Positions 44,117 through 53,341 of a stretch of 64,000 nucleotides of DNA are shown here, piece after piece. The DNA is from JBGAPI01 sp044221335 (GTDB taxonomy: Bacteria; Pseudomonadota; Gammaproteobacteria; Xanthomonadales; Ahniellaceae): contig JBGAPI010000006.1 of assembly GCA_044221335.1 (NCBI GenBank), positions 85,954 to 149,953 of the forward strand, written 5' to 3'. The notes below the pieces were generated by a model, which saw only the letters and a list, made by a program, of their open reading frames with translations, did no database searches and was not told the DNA's origin. The position numbers and the translations under genes were made by a program. Position 1 is the first letter of the stretch. The number at the start of each line of letters is the position of its first letter.

Positions 44117-44626
44117 CTAGCGCTCCATCCCGTTTCCCGCATTCCGCGCCGCGGCGACCTGCTCCGCGGTCACCACACCCCAGTCGTTGCCCCAGGCATT
44201 GAACACGTAGGTGAGGATGTCCGCGAATTCGGCGTCGCTGAACCGGGTCAGGCGCGGCATCTCGGCGTTGTAGTCGCCGCCGTTGACCTTCAGCCGGCCG
44301 CGGTAGCCGTTGACGACGACCGCCACCGCGCGGCGCGGATCGGCATCGATGAAGTCCGACCGGGCCAGGGGCGGGATCAGCCGGGCCATGCCCGTGCCGT
44401 TCGACCCGTGGCACATCGCGCAGCTGCCGTTGAACAGCGCCTGGCCCGCGATGAGCCGGCGTTCGCGCGCCGAGCCTGAACGCTCCGCGGCCGCGTCGAC
44501 CTTCGAGGTCGCGGCGACAGCGTTCGCCTCTCCGACGGCCGCATGGGCCGTCGACCCCATTCCATACAGCACGGATTCCAGCGCCAGGCCGATGACCATC
44601 ACGGCGGCGCGACGATGCGTTGTCAT
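44117..44626 (-). CDS. class I cytochrome c, exported
   Basis: A 169-aa monohaem cytochrome. The signal peptide ends near AHA (residue 29). The haem site is C69-A-M-C72-H73, with the axial Met123 in NAEMPRL. A C-terminal helix contains DILTYVFNAWGND. The GDYNAEMP and WGNDW...VTAEQV pattern resembles electron-donor cytochromes associated with copper oxidases or nitrite reductases, though no such enzyme is in the window. GGGAGGA precedes the ATG. Confidence 0.87.
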   Translation of the reverse strand: MTTHRRAAVMVIGLALESVLYGMGSTAHAAVGEANAVAATSKVDAAAERSGSARERRLIAGQALFNGSCAMCHGSNGTGMARLIPPLARSDFIDADPRRAVAVVVNGYRGRLKVNGGDYNAEMPRLTRFSDAEFADILTYVFNAWGNDWGVVTAEQVAAARNAGNGMER

Positions 44627-44871
44627 GGCGGATCCTCCCGGTGACGAGACGTCCCGATAGGACCAGTCTGCGACTCCTGTGACCGAGGGGGATTGATCCG
44701 CGTCAACCCGGCGGAACGTCGGTACGGAGCGTGAATGCGGTTGCTTCGGACACGCGCTCCCATTCGCTTCCGCCGTCGCGGGCGAGGATGCGGGCGTCTG
44801 GCGTGCGTCGACGCGTGCGGGTCGGCGATCGCGGGTGGTGCGGCCCCGGATTCCGCGGCCGCTCCATCCGG

Positions 44872-46440
44872 CTACTGCCGGGAGATGCCCGCGCCGCCGC
44901 GCAGCACGTACTTCTGGATCTTGCCGGTCGCGGTCTTCGGCAGCTCGGCGATGAAGCTCACCGCCTGCGGGGCCTTGAAGTGAGCGAGATGGCTGCGGGC
45001 GAACTGACGCAGATCCTCGGCGCTCGCGCTGGCGCCGGCGCGCAGCACCACGAATGCGTGCGGCGCCTCACCCCACTTCTCGTGCGGGACGCCGACGATC
45101 GCCACCTCCTGCACCGCGGGATGGCGCAACAGCACGCCCTCGACCTCGACCGAGGAGATGTTCTCGCCGCCCGAGATGATCACGTCCTTGATCCGATCGC
45201 GGATCTCCATGTAGCCGTCCGGATGGACCACCGCCGCGTCACCGCTGTGGAACCAGCCGTCGCGGATCGCCTTCGCGGTCGCCTCCGGATCATCGAAGTA
45301 GCCCTTCATCACCACGTTGCCGCGGACGACGATCTCGCCCAGCGTCTGGCCGTCCGCCGGCACCTCGCGGCCGTCGTCGTCGACCACGCGCAGTTCGCCG
45401 GACGTCAGCAGCTCGATGCCCTGGCGGGCCTTGATCACCGCCCGCTCGGGCGCACTCAGCGCCGCGTGTTCGGGCCGCGGCTCGCAGATCGAGATCAGTG
45501 GCGCGGTCTCGGTCAGTCCGTAGGCCTGGGTCACCTCCCAGCCGAGCTCGCCCTCGACGCGCTCGATCGTGACGGCCGCCGGCGGTGCGCCTGCCGTGAT
45601 CAGGCGCACGCCGCGCCGTGCCCCTCGGCGCAACTCCTCCGGCGCATTCGCGATCGCGATCAGCACCGTCGGCGCGGCGCAGAAGAAGCTGACCCGCTCG
45701 CGCTCGACCAGGCCGAACACCGTCGGCGCGTCGACCTTGCGCAGGCAGATGTGGGCGGCACCGACCGCGGTGACGATCCAGGTGAAGGTCCAGCCGTTGG
45801 CATGGAACATCGGCAGCGTCCACAGATAGCGGTCCGTGCCGTCGAGCCGGAAGTGCGCCAGCGTGCCGACGATGTTCGCCCAGGCGTTGCGGTGGGTGAT
45901 CATCACGCCCTTCGGCCGCGAGGTCGTGCCGGAGGTGTAGTTGATCGTGATCAGGTCGTTCTCGTCGATTACCGGCCGCTCGAATTCCGGCGCATGCGCC
46001 GCGAGCAGGGTCTCGTAGTCGAGCCAGCCGGCGCGCGCCCCCTCGAGCGCGACGAACGCGACGACCTTCGGCAACCGTCCGCGGATCCCGTCGATCGCGT
46101 CGAGGTAGTCGCTGTGCGCGCACACCACCTTCGCACCGCTGTGGTTGATCAGGTAGACGAAGTCCTCGGCGATCAGCCGGTAGTTGAGCGGCACCAGCAC
46201 CGCGCCGATCTGCGGCACGGCGTAGAAGGACTCGAGCTGCGCGTGGGTGTTCGGCGCGACATAGGCGACGCGCTCGCCCTGGCGCACGCCGAGCGCGAGC
46301 AAGGCGGCCGACCAGCGGTCGCAGCGCTCGAAGAACGCGCGGTAGGACCAGCGCTGCTCGCCGTCGACGACCGCCTCGCGATCGGCGTAGTGGCGGCGGG
46401 CGCGGCGCGCGAACTCCAGCGGCGACAGGGCGACTTCCAT
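44872..46440 (-). CDS. AMP-forming acyl-CoA synthetase (fatty-acid CoA ligase)
   Basis: A 522-aa ANL-superfamily enzyme. The AMP-binding signature is INYTSGTTSRPKGVM. AYGLTETAPLI, GWFHSGDAAVVHPDGYMEIR (hinge Asp) and PKTATGKIQKYVL (catalytic Lys) follow in order. Length and motifs match medium- or long-chain fatty-acid CoA ligases of the AlkK-like group. It activates carboxylic acids as acyl-adenylates and then CoA thioesters. GGAGCC precedes the ATG at 46440. Divergent from the pseudouridine synthase gene. Confidence 0.9.
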   Translation of the reverse strand: MEVALSPLEFARRARRHYADREAVVDGEQRWSYRAFFERCDRWSAALLALGVRQGERVAYVAPNTHAQLESFYAVPQIGAVLVPLNYRLIAEDFVYLINHSGAKVVCAHSDYLDAIDGIRGRLPKVVAFVALEGARAGWLDYETLLAAHAPEFERPVIDENDLITINYTSGTTSRPKGVMITHRNAWANIVGTLAHFRLDGTDRYLWTLPMFHANGWTFTWIVTAVGAAHICLRKVDAPTVFGLVERERVSFFCAAPTVLIAIANAPEELRRGARRGVRLITAGAPPAAVTIERVEGELGWEVTQAYGLTETAPLISICEPRPEHAALSAPERAVIKARQGIELLTSGELRVVDDDGREVPADGQTLGEIVVRGNVVMKGYFDDPEATAKAIRDGWFHSGDAAVVHPDGYMEIRDRIKDVIISGGENISSVEVEGVLLRHPAVQEVAIVGVPHEKWGEAPHAFVVLRAGASASAEDLRQFARSHLAHFKAPQAVSFIAELPKTATGKIQKYVLRGGAGISRQ

Positions 46441-46527
46441 GGTCGGCTCCGGGACGATTGCGACGCGCGGCAGGGTACATCGCCCGGCGCTTTGACGACG
46501 CGGCAACGGATGCGGCATCGTGCCCTG

Positions 46528-47304
46528 ATGCGACGTCCCCCTCCGCGTCCGAAGCCCCGCCAGAACGATGTCCGCCGCGGTCCCGCGGCGGCGCCGCGGC
46601 ACGGCGTGGCGCGGGTCCTTTCGAAGCGCGGCTACTGCTCGCGCAGCGAGGCCGAAGCACTGACCCGCGCCGGCCGCGTCGCGGTCGAGGGCCGGGTCGT
46701 GCACGACCCCGAGACGCCGACGACGCTCGATGCGCGACTCGCCGTCGACGGTGTGGGAGTCCCCGTGACGAAGCGCCTCTACCTGGCGCTGAACAAGCCC
46801 CGCGGCCTCGTCACCACGGTGCGCGACGAGCGCGGTCGCGACACCGTGTATCGCTGCTTCGACGGCGCCGGGTTGCCCTGGCTGGCGCCGGTCGGGAGGC
46901 TCGACAAGGCCAGCGAAGGCCTGCTGCTGTTCTCGAACGACCCGGAATGGGCGGCGCGGATCACGTCGCCGGACAGTCACCTCGCCAAGACCTACCACGT
47001 GCAGATCGACACCCTGCCGACCGACGAACTGCTGGCCCGGTTGCAGCGCGGCGTGATCGACGACGGCGAGCCGCTGGCGGCTCGCTGTGCACGCGAACTG
47101 CGCCGCGGCGACCGCCATGCCTGGCTCGAGATCGTGCTCGACGAGGGCCGCAACCGCCACATCCGGCGGCTGCTCGAGGCCTTCGACATCGGCGTCCTGC
47201 GGCTCGTGCGGGTGGCGATCGGTCCGGTGGTGCTTGGCGAACTGGCCAAAGGCGCGTGGCGCGAACTGTCGTCCGCGGAAGTGGCGGCGCTCGGGCGGAC
47301 CTGA
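46528..47304 (+). CDS. RsuA/RluB-family pseudouridine synthase
   Basis: A 258-aa enzyme. An S4 RNA-binding domain (RVLSKRGYCSRSEAEALTRA ... VAVEG) follows a basic N-terminal tail. The catalytic domain has LALNKPRGLVTT, the signature VGRLDKASEGLLLFSND with the nucleophilic Asp, and LDEGRNRHIRRLL. It should convert a specific rRNA uridine to pseudouridine; the exact site (16S or 23S) cannot be assigned. Two in-frame ATGs (46510, 46528) have no strong ribosome site; the later one was chosen. Confidence 0.87.
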   Translation: MRRPPPRPKPRQNDVRRGPAAAPRHGVARVLSKRGYCSRSEAEALTRAGRVAVEGRVVHDPETPTTLDARLAVDGVGVPVTKRLYLALNKPRGLVTTVRDERGRDTVYRCFDGAGLPWLAPVGRLDKASEGLLLFSNDPEWAARITSPDSHLAKTYHVQIDTLPTDELLARLQRGVIDDGEPLAARCARELRRGDRHAWLEIVLDEGRNRHIRRLLEAFDIGVLRLVRVAIGPVVLGELAKGAWRELSSAEVAALGRT

Positions 47305-47430
47305 TTCGACGCGGCGACGGGTTCCGGGACTGCATCGTGGTCCGGGCGCCCTCGCGGATGTCGCAACGACAGCGCGAATCCCGCCTGCTTCGAGGTCCGC
47401 GCGAGCGCGCCCCGACCTTCAGGACCGTCA

Positions 47431-49713
47431 ATGCACTCCATCGTCCGTTCGTTCACCTTGGGCCTCATGGCCGCGTGCGTCATCGTCACCCCTGGCGCGC
47501 GCGCGGCTGGCGCCGGCGATCAGCGCCTGCCGACACCCGACGCCCTCGCCGCCTTCGCCCGACTGTACGGCGTCGTGCGCTACTTCCACCCGAGCGACGC
47601 GGCAGGGGAGGTGGACTGGGACCGCTTCGCGATCCACGGCGCCGCGCGCGTGAGCGACTGCCGGGACGCCGAGGAACTGCAGCAGGAACTGACGCGTCTG
47701 TTCGCACCGATGTCCCGCGGCGTCGAGATCGTCCGCCGCGAGACCGGCTTCGCCGCGCGCGATCGCCGCCTGCCGGACGGCGGCGCGGCGGTCGCGTGGC
47801 GCTATCTCGGCCCGGGTCAGGCCTCGACACCCGGCGGCAACGCGGTGTACCGGCGCTGGCGCAGCCATCGCGACAGCGCACTCGACGCCACGGACCACGT
47901 CGCGCTGGAGCAGTGGCTGGAGGACCCGGACCTGGGCGGCGCCGAAATCCGTCTCACGGCACGGATCCGGACCGAGGCCACCGCGGAAGGCGCCGGTGCA
48001 GGACTGCTGCTGCAGGGCTACAAGACACCGGAGCAGCCGGGCACGCGGGTGGACCTGCAGGAACATCCGTTGCGCGACCCGCGGTGGCAGGTCGCGTCGA
48101 TCACGGCGACGCTCGAGCCGGGCTCGACGGTGGTCCGGATCGGACTGACGGTGGTCGGCGACGCCCGAGTCGGCGTCGATGACGTCCGACTGGAGCGTCA
48201 CGAGGCCGACGGGCGTTGGACCGCGCTGCCGCTGGTCGACGGCGGCTTCGAGCGTGGCGACGGCTGGGGCAGCGAGGGCGGCGATCCGACGCTGACGACG
48301 CAGCGCCGCGATAACGATGCGCCGGAGGGACGCTACTGGCAGGCGCTGGAGCCATCGACCGGCGTGCTCGCACCGCCGTTCGAACCGACCCTCGCGAGCC
48401 AGCCAGACGTCGAATTCGACCTGGGCGCCGGCCTGAAGGCGCGGGTGCCCCTGGTGCTGACCGACGCCGAGGCTCGGATCGATGACGCCCAGCGCGAAGG
48501 GCTGGACGCGCTGGCACGCGCGTTGCCGCCGGCACGCGCCGTGGACTCGTCGGCGGATGCCGCGACCCGCGCCGCCGACCTCATCGTCGCCTGGAACATC
48601 TACCGGCACTTCTATCCGTACTGGGCCGAGGTCGGGGGAGACTGGGACGCGACGCTTCCGGGCTGGTTCGCCGCGGAGACGACGCATGAATCCGCGCTGG
48701 TGCACCAGGTCCACCTCGAGCACCTGGTGGCCGCAGTGCGCGACGGCCACGGCGAGGTGGTGGTGGCGGCGGACAAGGCGCCGATGAGGCACCTGCCGCT
48801 GCGCGTCCGCTGGATCGATGAACAACTCATCGTCACCGCCAGCCAGGCACCGAAGCAGGCACGAGTCGGCGATCGGATCATTGCCGTGGACGGCGTGCCG
48901 GCAGCGATGCTCTACGCCGAACGCCTGGCGCGGCGCTCCGGCTCGACGGCGCGGATCGACCGCCGCGCCGCCGAGACCTGGATGCGCTCGACCACGAAGC
49001 AGGACGCGACACTGCAGCTGGAGCACGCCGACGGCCGGCGATCGACGGCCACGCTGCCCTACGCGCTGCCCAAGGCGATCAACGAGCAGGACCGCCCGGC
49101 GATCGGCGAGCTCGCGCCCGGCGTCGCCTACCTGGACCTGCGCCGCGCCAGCGCGGCGGAGATGGAGCAGCAGATGGCCACGCTCGCCGCCGCGCGCGCG
49201 GTGATCGTCGACCTGCGCGGCTATCCGACCGACGCCGGAGCGGCGCTGCTGCCGCACCTCGTCGACCGCGCCGAGCACACGCGCTGGATGCATGTGCCGC
49301 TGTACCTGCAACCCTTCGGTGGCATCGCGGGCTGGTCGCATTTCGGCTGGGACGTGGCGCCGGTGCCGCCGCACATCGGCGGCCGCGTGATCTTCCTCAC
49401 CGACGCGATGGCGATCAGCTACGCCGAGTCGGTGATGGGCTACATCGCCGACCTCCACCTCGGAACGATCGTCGGCAGTCCCACCGCCGGGACCAACGGC
49501 AACATCGTCGACATCGTGACTCCGGGCGGCTACAAGATCACGCTGACCGGCATGCGGGTGACCGGCCACGACGGCGTCGCCCAGCTTCACCTGGTCGGCG
49601 TGCCGCCCGACGTCGAAGTGGTTCCGACGATCGCCGGGATTCGCGCCGGGCGGGACGAGGTGCTGGAGCGGGCGCTGGAACTGCTGGCCGCCGGAACCGA
49701 GCCGAAGTCCTGA
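47431..49713 (+). CDS. S41-family (tail-specific-like) protease, exported
   Basis: A 760-aa protein with a signal peptide (about residues 1-25). An N-terminal helical region (RLYGVVRYFHPSDAA) typical of S41-associated proteins is followed by a beta-sandwich carbohydrate-binding-like part (about 110-310), a PDZ-like segment (VGDRIIAVDGVPA) and the peptidase core with VIVDLRGYPTDAG and LTDAMAISYAESVMGYI, where the Ser is catalytic. The end contains HLVGVPPDVEVVPT. It probably acts in the periplasm. AGGA precedes the ATG. Confidence 0.85.
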   Translation: MHSIVRSFTLGLMAACVIVTPGARAAGAGDQRLPTPDALAAFARLYGVVRYFHPSDAAGEVDWDRFAIHGAARVSDCRDAEELQQELTRLFAPMSRGVEIVRRETGFAARDRRLPDGGAAVAWRYLGPGQASTPGGNAVYRRWRSHRDSALDATDHVALEQWLEDPDLGGAEIRLTARIRTEATAEGAGAGLLLQGYKTPEQPGTRVDLQEHPLRDPRWQVASITATLEPGSTVVRIGLTVVGDARVGVDDVRLERHEADGRWTALPLVDGGFERGDGWGSEGGDPTLTTQRRDNDAPEGRYWQALEPSTGVLAPPFEPTLASQPDVEFDLGAGLKARVPLVLTDAEARIDDAQREGLDALARALPPARAVDSSADAATRAADLIVAWNIYRHFYPYWAEVGGDWDATLPGWFAAETTHESALVHQVHLEHLVAAVRDGHGEVVVAADKAPMRHLPLRVRWIDEQLIVTASQAPKQARVGDRIIAVDGVPAAMLYAERLARRSGSTARIDRRAAETWMRSTTKQDATLQLEHADGRRSTATLPYALPKAINEQDRPAIGELAPGVAYLDLRRASAAEMEQQMATLAAARAVIVDLRGYPTDAGAALLPHLVDRAEHTRWMHVPLYLQPFGGIAGWSHFGWDVAPVPPHIGGRVIFLTDAMAISYAESVMGYIADLHLGTIVGSPTAGTNGNIVDIVTPGGYKITLTGMRVTGHDGVAQLHLVGVPPDVEVVPTIAGIRAGRDEVLERALELLAAGTEPKS

Positions 49714-49735
49714 GACTCGCGCGCCGGAACGCTCG

Positions 49736-49942
49736 TCAGGGATCGAGCAGCTCGACGCTGAGCGTGTCGTCGGTCGGCTCGCCCGTCGACCGGCGGGCCG
49801 GACGGAAGACGAGTCCGCGAGCGGCGGCCGACCGAGGCGCGTGCCAGTAGACGTGCAATGCGACGCACTTCCCGGAATCCGCGGCCGCGGACCCCGCCCG
49901 CGGCGGCGGGGGCGGCGTCCGAGGCGGCCGCGCGACCGGGCG
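49736..49942 (-). pseudogene. coding-like tail after the protease stop codon
   Basis: In the same frame as the trypsin-like gene, the sequence continues past its TAG at 49943-49945. It reads a Pro-rich stretch and then SGKCVALHVYWHAPRSAAAR, GLVFRPARR and TDDTLSVELLDP-stop. Codon use is strongly G/C at third positions and the peptide looks natural, but no start codon is present. It may be a C-terminal remnant of a lost gene or an extension lost by a nonsense change. Confidence 0.35.
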
Positions 49943-52900
49943 CTAGTGTGTTTCGGTCACCTCGATGACGCCGAGCAGCGTCGTCGTGTCGCCGTGCGGA
50001 TAGAAGTAGATCTTCGTCACCTCGCCGACCGAGATCGGCTCGGACGCCGACCCGGGACTCGCCGCCGTGCCGAGGAACTGGTGCAGCTGCCCGGTGAGGT
50101 TGTTGTCCCCGTAGGCATCGATCTGGCTGACACCCGGTGTGCTCCAGGACAGTGTGTAGGTCGCGGTCGACTGGCCCGCCGGGATCGGAACCGGGTTCGG
50201 CGTCGCGCGAAGCACCGTGCGGGAAAGGTCGGCCGACACGTAGACGCTGGCCAGCGTCCGCGTCGGGGCGCCGCTCGGGTGCACCTGGAACAGGTACGAG
50301 TGGCCGGCCTCCACGGTCGACCAGTTGGCGCTCCCCGAGGTCCCGCCCGTGGTCCAGGCCCCCTGTGCCCCACCGTCGCGCGCAACCGTGATCGCTACCT
50401 GGCTGAATCCCGGCGCGTTCCACGCGATCGTCGATACTCCCCTCACGCCGGGGCCGAGAATCTGATAGCTCGGCGTCGCCGTCAGCGTGGCCGGTCGCAC
50501 CCCAACGACCCGGACCGATCCCAGCAGGGTCGTCGTGTCCCCGTGTGGGTAGAAGGAGACGTCGACCGTCCCGCCGACCGAGATCGGTTCGAGTGCCGAC
50601 CCGGGGCTGGCCGCGGTGCCGAGGAACTGGTGCTGCTGCCCGGTCAGGCTGTTGTCGCCGTAGGCGTCGATCTGGTCGTATCCGGGCGTGTTCCAGCTCA
50701 ACGTGTAGTTGCCCGTCGTCTGGCCGGCCGGAATGATCACCGGATTGGGGGTCGCCGTGAACACCGGCGGCGCGATCGCGGTCACGGTGACCGATGCGAG
50801 CAATTCGGTCGGGACGGCGTGCCGGTAGAGCCGGAACTCGTAGTTGTGGCCGGGCTGGATCCAGGGCACGACCGTGTTGAAATTCGAGTCGCCGAACTTT
50901 ACCGCCGTCTGCGCCGCGCCATCGACACTTACCCACAGGTCGCCGTCGCCGCCCTGGGTGTTCGCGGCAATCGTCGTCGTGCCTGCGGACTGCTGACCGG
51001 TGAGGCGGACCGGGTTCGGGCTGGCGGTGAGCGTCGCGGCGGGCCGGCCGACGACCGTGGTGCTCGCGAGGACCTCGCTCGAGCCGTGGCGCAGCAGCTT
51101 GAACTGGTAGCTGTTGCCGACGTAGATGGGCACGTTCAGAAGGCCATTCGACTCGCCGCCGCCGATCAGGCTGGTCGAGCCGTTCACCACCATCGCGACA
51201 TCCAGCGCCGAGTAGCTCGGCGCCGTCCAGGTCAGCGTGGTGTACGCGAACGACGCCCCGGCGGGAACGGTGACCATGCCGGGATTGGCAGCAAGCGTGG
51301 ACGGATGCGCGGTGATCGTGATGTCGACGACACGCATGCCGACGGTGCCGTCCGCCGTCTCGGTGTTCCTGTTCGTCGACCGGGTCTGGACGGTGATCGT
51401 GTGTTCGCCTTGCGAGAGGCGTCCCGCGACCGGGATCACGTCGCCGACGCCGAGATCACCATCGACATCGGACGACCACTGCAGCGCGACCCCGTCGCCT
51501 GAGGAGCCCACGAAATCCGGGACCTCGCCGGCGTCGAAACGATCGCCATTGGCAGGCACCGCAAGGCTGATGGGACGGCCCGGCGTCCAGCGTTCGTTGA
51601 TGATCCACGTGCCAATGTTGTAGTCGAACTTGCCCGAGAACTGGGTCCAGTTGCCGGCCTGGGAATATCCCGCCCTGGTGACGATGCCGAGGACGGCATA
51701 GTCGCCGTCATAGTCCAGGTTGCTGGTGCGGTGGACATGCCCGATCAGCGGGCCGCCGCTGTTGCCTTTCGATACCGACACACTGGACGCCTGACCGTAG
51801 GGCTTGCAGTCGGGAACTGTCGGACAGTCGATGAGTTCATGCCGCACGATTCCGCCGATCCCTCCATAGTACTCACCGTCCAGCACTCCCGCTCCGGATC
51901 CCGACAGGTAGGGCTTCAAGTCCACGTTGCGTGCCCCGCGGACCTCCTCCGGATAGCCGATCGCGAGGATCTCCAAGGGTCGACTCGGGAGCTGCATTGG
52001 CACCGGCAGGAAGAACGAGGGGTAGGGGCGATCGGGAAGCGGTGCGATGTAGAACGGGTCCGCCGACGGATCGCCCACGCTCCCGCCAACCACGTTGACG
52101 CCGTACTTGGTCGAGTCGATGAACCAGACGGTCGGGTACTGGGGCAGGCTCGAGCACTCCGTCACGTGAACGAAGGCGACATCGTGGGCGATGGAACTCG
52201 CCGAAGCGAGAAGTCCCCAGTACGATGGGTCGTAGACGGTCTCGGCAATCGGCAGCGGCTGGGTGACATTCGGGATGCGATAGCGCGGCTTGATCTGGCC
52301 GTGCGTGCGTTCCATACCCTGCTCGTCAAGCACCACGTGCGTGGCCGTTGCATAGACGTAGGGGCTGATCTGGATGGCACTCGACGTGAGTGGCCCGCCC
52401 TGGGTGTTGTACTGGATCTGGGCGAGCGAGTAGTACGGATATCGGCTGCGAGTCAGCACGATGCGTTCATCGCCCAAGAAGCCAGGCGCCGGTGGATCCG
52501 ATCCGCTTTCGGAATCGTCACGCTCTTCGCTCGCGGCGGCGGGTCCCTCGTCGACCGCGGTCGTGCCGTGGTTCGCACAACCGCTCATCGCGTCCGGGAA
52601 GTCGAGATTCGCCGCCGACAGGAAGATCCGCGCCTCCTCCCGGCTTAGCGCACGCTGCACCGGTTGCGTCAGTAGCACGCAGGTGCCGGCCTTGGTCTCG
52701 ATGCGCTTCCAGCTGTAGCCGCCATCGATGATCCACTTGAAGGAACTGCCGGGCGTCGAATCGACGACCTGGCGCAGGTACTCGGCAGGGAGGACCGAAC
52801 AATCGGCGATCGGCCCTTCTCGCTGCTCGATCTCGGCATAGGGCAAGGACCGCTTCCCGAGCGCGTCGGCAAGCACCGAGATCGGATCCAGGGCCTGGGC

Positions 52901-52969
52901 GTGTGCGGTCGCGACCGGCAATGAGAACGCCACCAGGGACGCGAGCATGTAGGACAGGCGGGCAAGCAT
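49943..52969 (-). CDS. secreted trypsin-like serine protease with five C-terminal repeats
   Basis: A 1008-aa exported protein with a signal peptide (about 1-24) and a helical pro-region. The trypsin-fold domain shows the triad His in YATATHVVL, Asp in AHDVAFVHV and Ser in SKGNSGGPLIGH. An Ig-like linker (PANGDRFDAGEVPDFV) leads to five repeats of about 80-85 residues, each ending in a V-x-ATLTATPNPV-like seam. Repeats 3 and 5 are near-identical (QIDAYGDN-L/N-LTGQ). The repeats probably bind substrate or surface polysaccharide. ATG at 52969 chosen for the signal peptide and GAGGAG upstream. Confidence 0.87.
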   Translation of the reverse strand: MLARLSYMLASLVAFSLPVATAHAQALDPISVLADALGKRSLPYAEIEQREGPIADCSVLPAEYLRQVVDSTPGSSFKWIIDGGYSWKRIETKAGTCVLLTQPVQRALSREEARIFLSAANLDFPDAMSGCANHGTTAVDEGPAAASEERDDSESGSDPPAPGFLGDERIVLTRSRYPYYSLAQIQYNTQGGPLTSSAIQISPYVYATATHVVLDEQGMERTHGQIKPRYRIPNVTQPLPIAETVYDPSYWGLLASASSIAHDVAFVHVTECSSLPQYPTVWFIDSTKYGVNVVGGSVGDPSADPFYIAPLPDRPYPSFFLPVPMQLPSRPLEILAIGYPEEVRGARNVDLKPYLSGSGAGVLDGEYYGGIGGIVRHELIDCPTVPDCKPYGQASSVSVSKGNSGGPLIGHVHRTSNLDYDGDYAVLGIVTRAGYSQAGNWTQFSGKFDYNIGTWIINERWTPGRPISLAVPANGDRFDAGEVPDFVGSSGDGVALQWSSDVDGDLGVGDVIPVAGRLSQGEHTITVQTRSTNRNTETADGTVGMRVVDITITAHPSTLAANPGMVTVPAGASFAYTTLTWTAPSYSALDVAMVVNGSTSLIGGGESNGLLNVPIYVGNSYQFKLLRHGSSEVLASTTVVGRPAATLTASPNPVRLTGQQSAGTTTIAANTQGGDGDLWVSVDGAAQTAVKFGDSNFNTVVPWIQPGHNYEFRLYRHAVPTELLASVTVTAIAPPVFTATPNPVIIPAGQTTGNYTLSWNTPGYDQIDAYGDNSLTGQQHQFLGTAASPGSALEPISVGGTVDVSFYPHGDTTTLLGSVRVVGVRPATLTATPSYQILGPGVRGVSTIAWNAPGFSQVAITVARDGGAQGAWTTGGTSGSANWSTVEAGHSYLFQVHPSGAPTRTLASVYVSADLSRTVLRATPNPVPIPAGQSTATYTLSWSTPGVSQIDAYGDNNLTGQLHQFLGTAASPGSASEPISVGEVTKIYFYPHGDTTTLLGVIEVTETH
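49970..50757. repeat. two near-identical 240-bp repeats inside the protease gene
   Basis: DNA at about 49970-50207 and 50513-50757 is highly similar over about 240 bp (shared CCGAGGAACTGGTG and CCGACCGAGATCGG words). They encode repeats 5 and 3 of the protease tail, with the divergent repeat 4 between them. The high DNA identity points to recent duplication or gene conversion. Confidence 0.7.
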
Positions 52970-53341
52970 GAGTGGGCTCTCCTCGACGGGGCCCGGGTCG
53001 ACCCTGGGCGTGCGGATGGCTACGCGGAAACCGTCGATCGAAACGATCACTCGGGCCGCCGTTGGTCCGCACGGTGTCCGGTTTCGTACAGCACGACCGG
53101 CGCCCAAGGGTCGGCGTCCACGCCTCGCCGGGCCCGGTTGAACCCCGGAATGGATCTGGCCGTTGTCGCCGTCGACTACCGCAGGAAATCAAGCACTTGC
53201 GACCTTTCCGCGGCGAGCGCGACGGCGTCCGGCCGCACCGCGAACGGATGGCGCTCAACCCAGGCGCTTTCGCATGCGTTGGCACAGCGATTGCTTGTTT
53301 CAGCAGGATACGCCGAACGGCGATGACGATAGGAATGATCG
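52970..53341. other. 372-bp intergenic region between divergent genes
   Basis: Separates the trypsin-like protease (left) from the permease (right), so both promoters should lie here. A less GC-rich stretch at about 53280-53340 precedes the permease and includes AGGA as a ribosome site. No coding frame or clear palindrome was found. Confidence 0.4.

Noticed and set aside
44731..46500. Plus-strand open frame antisense to the acyl-CoA synthetase
   Set aside because: The minus strand encodes a full ANL enzyme with all motifs in order; the plus-strand frame only becomes real at the pseudouridine synthase.
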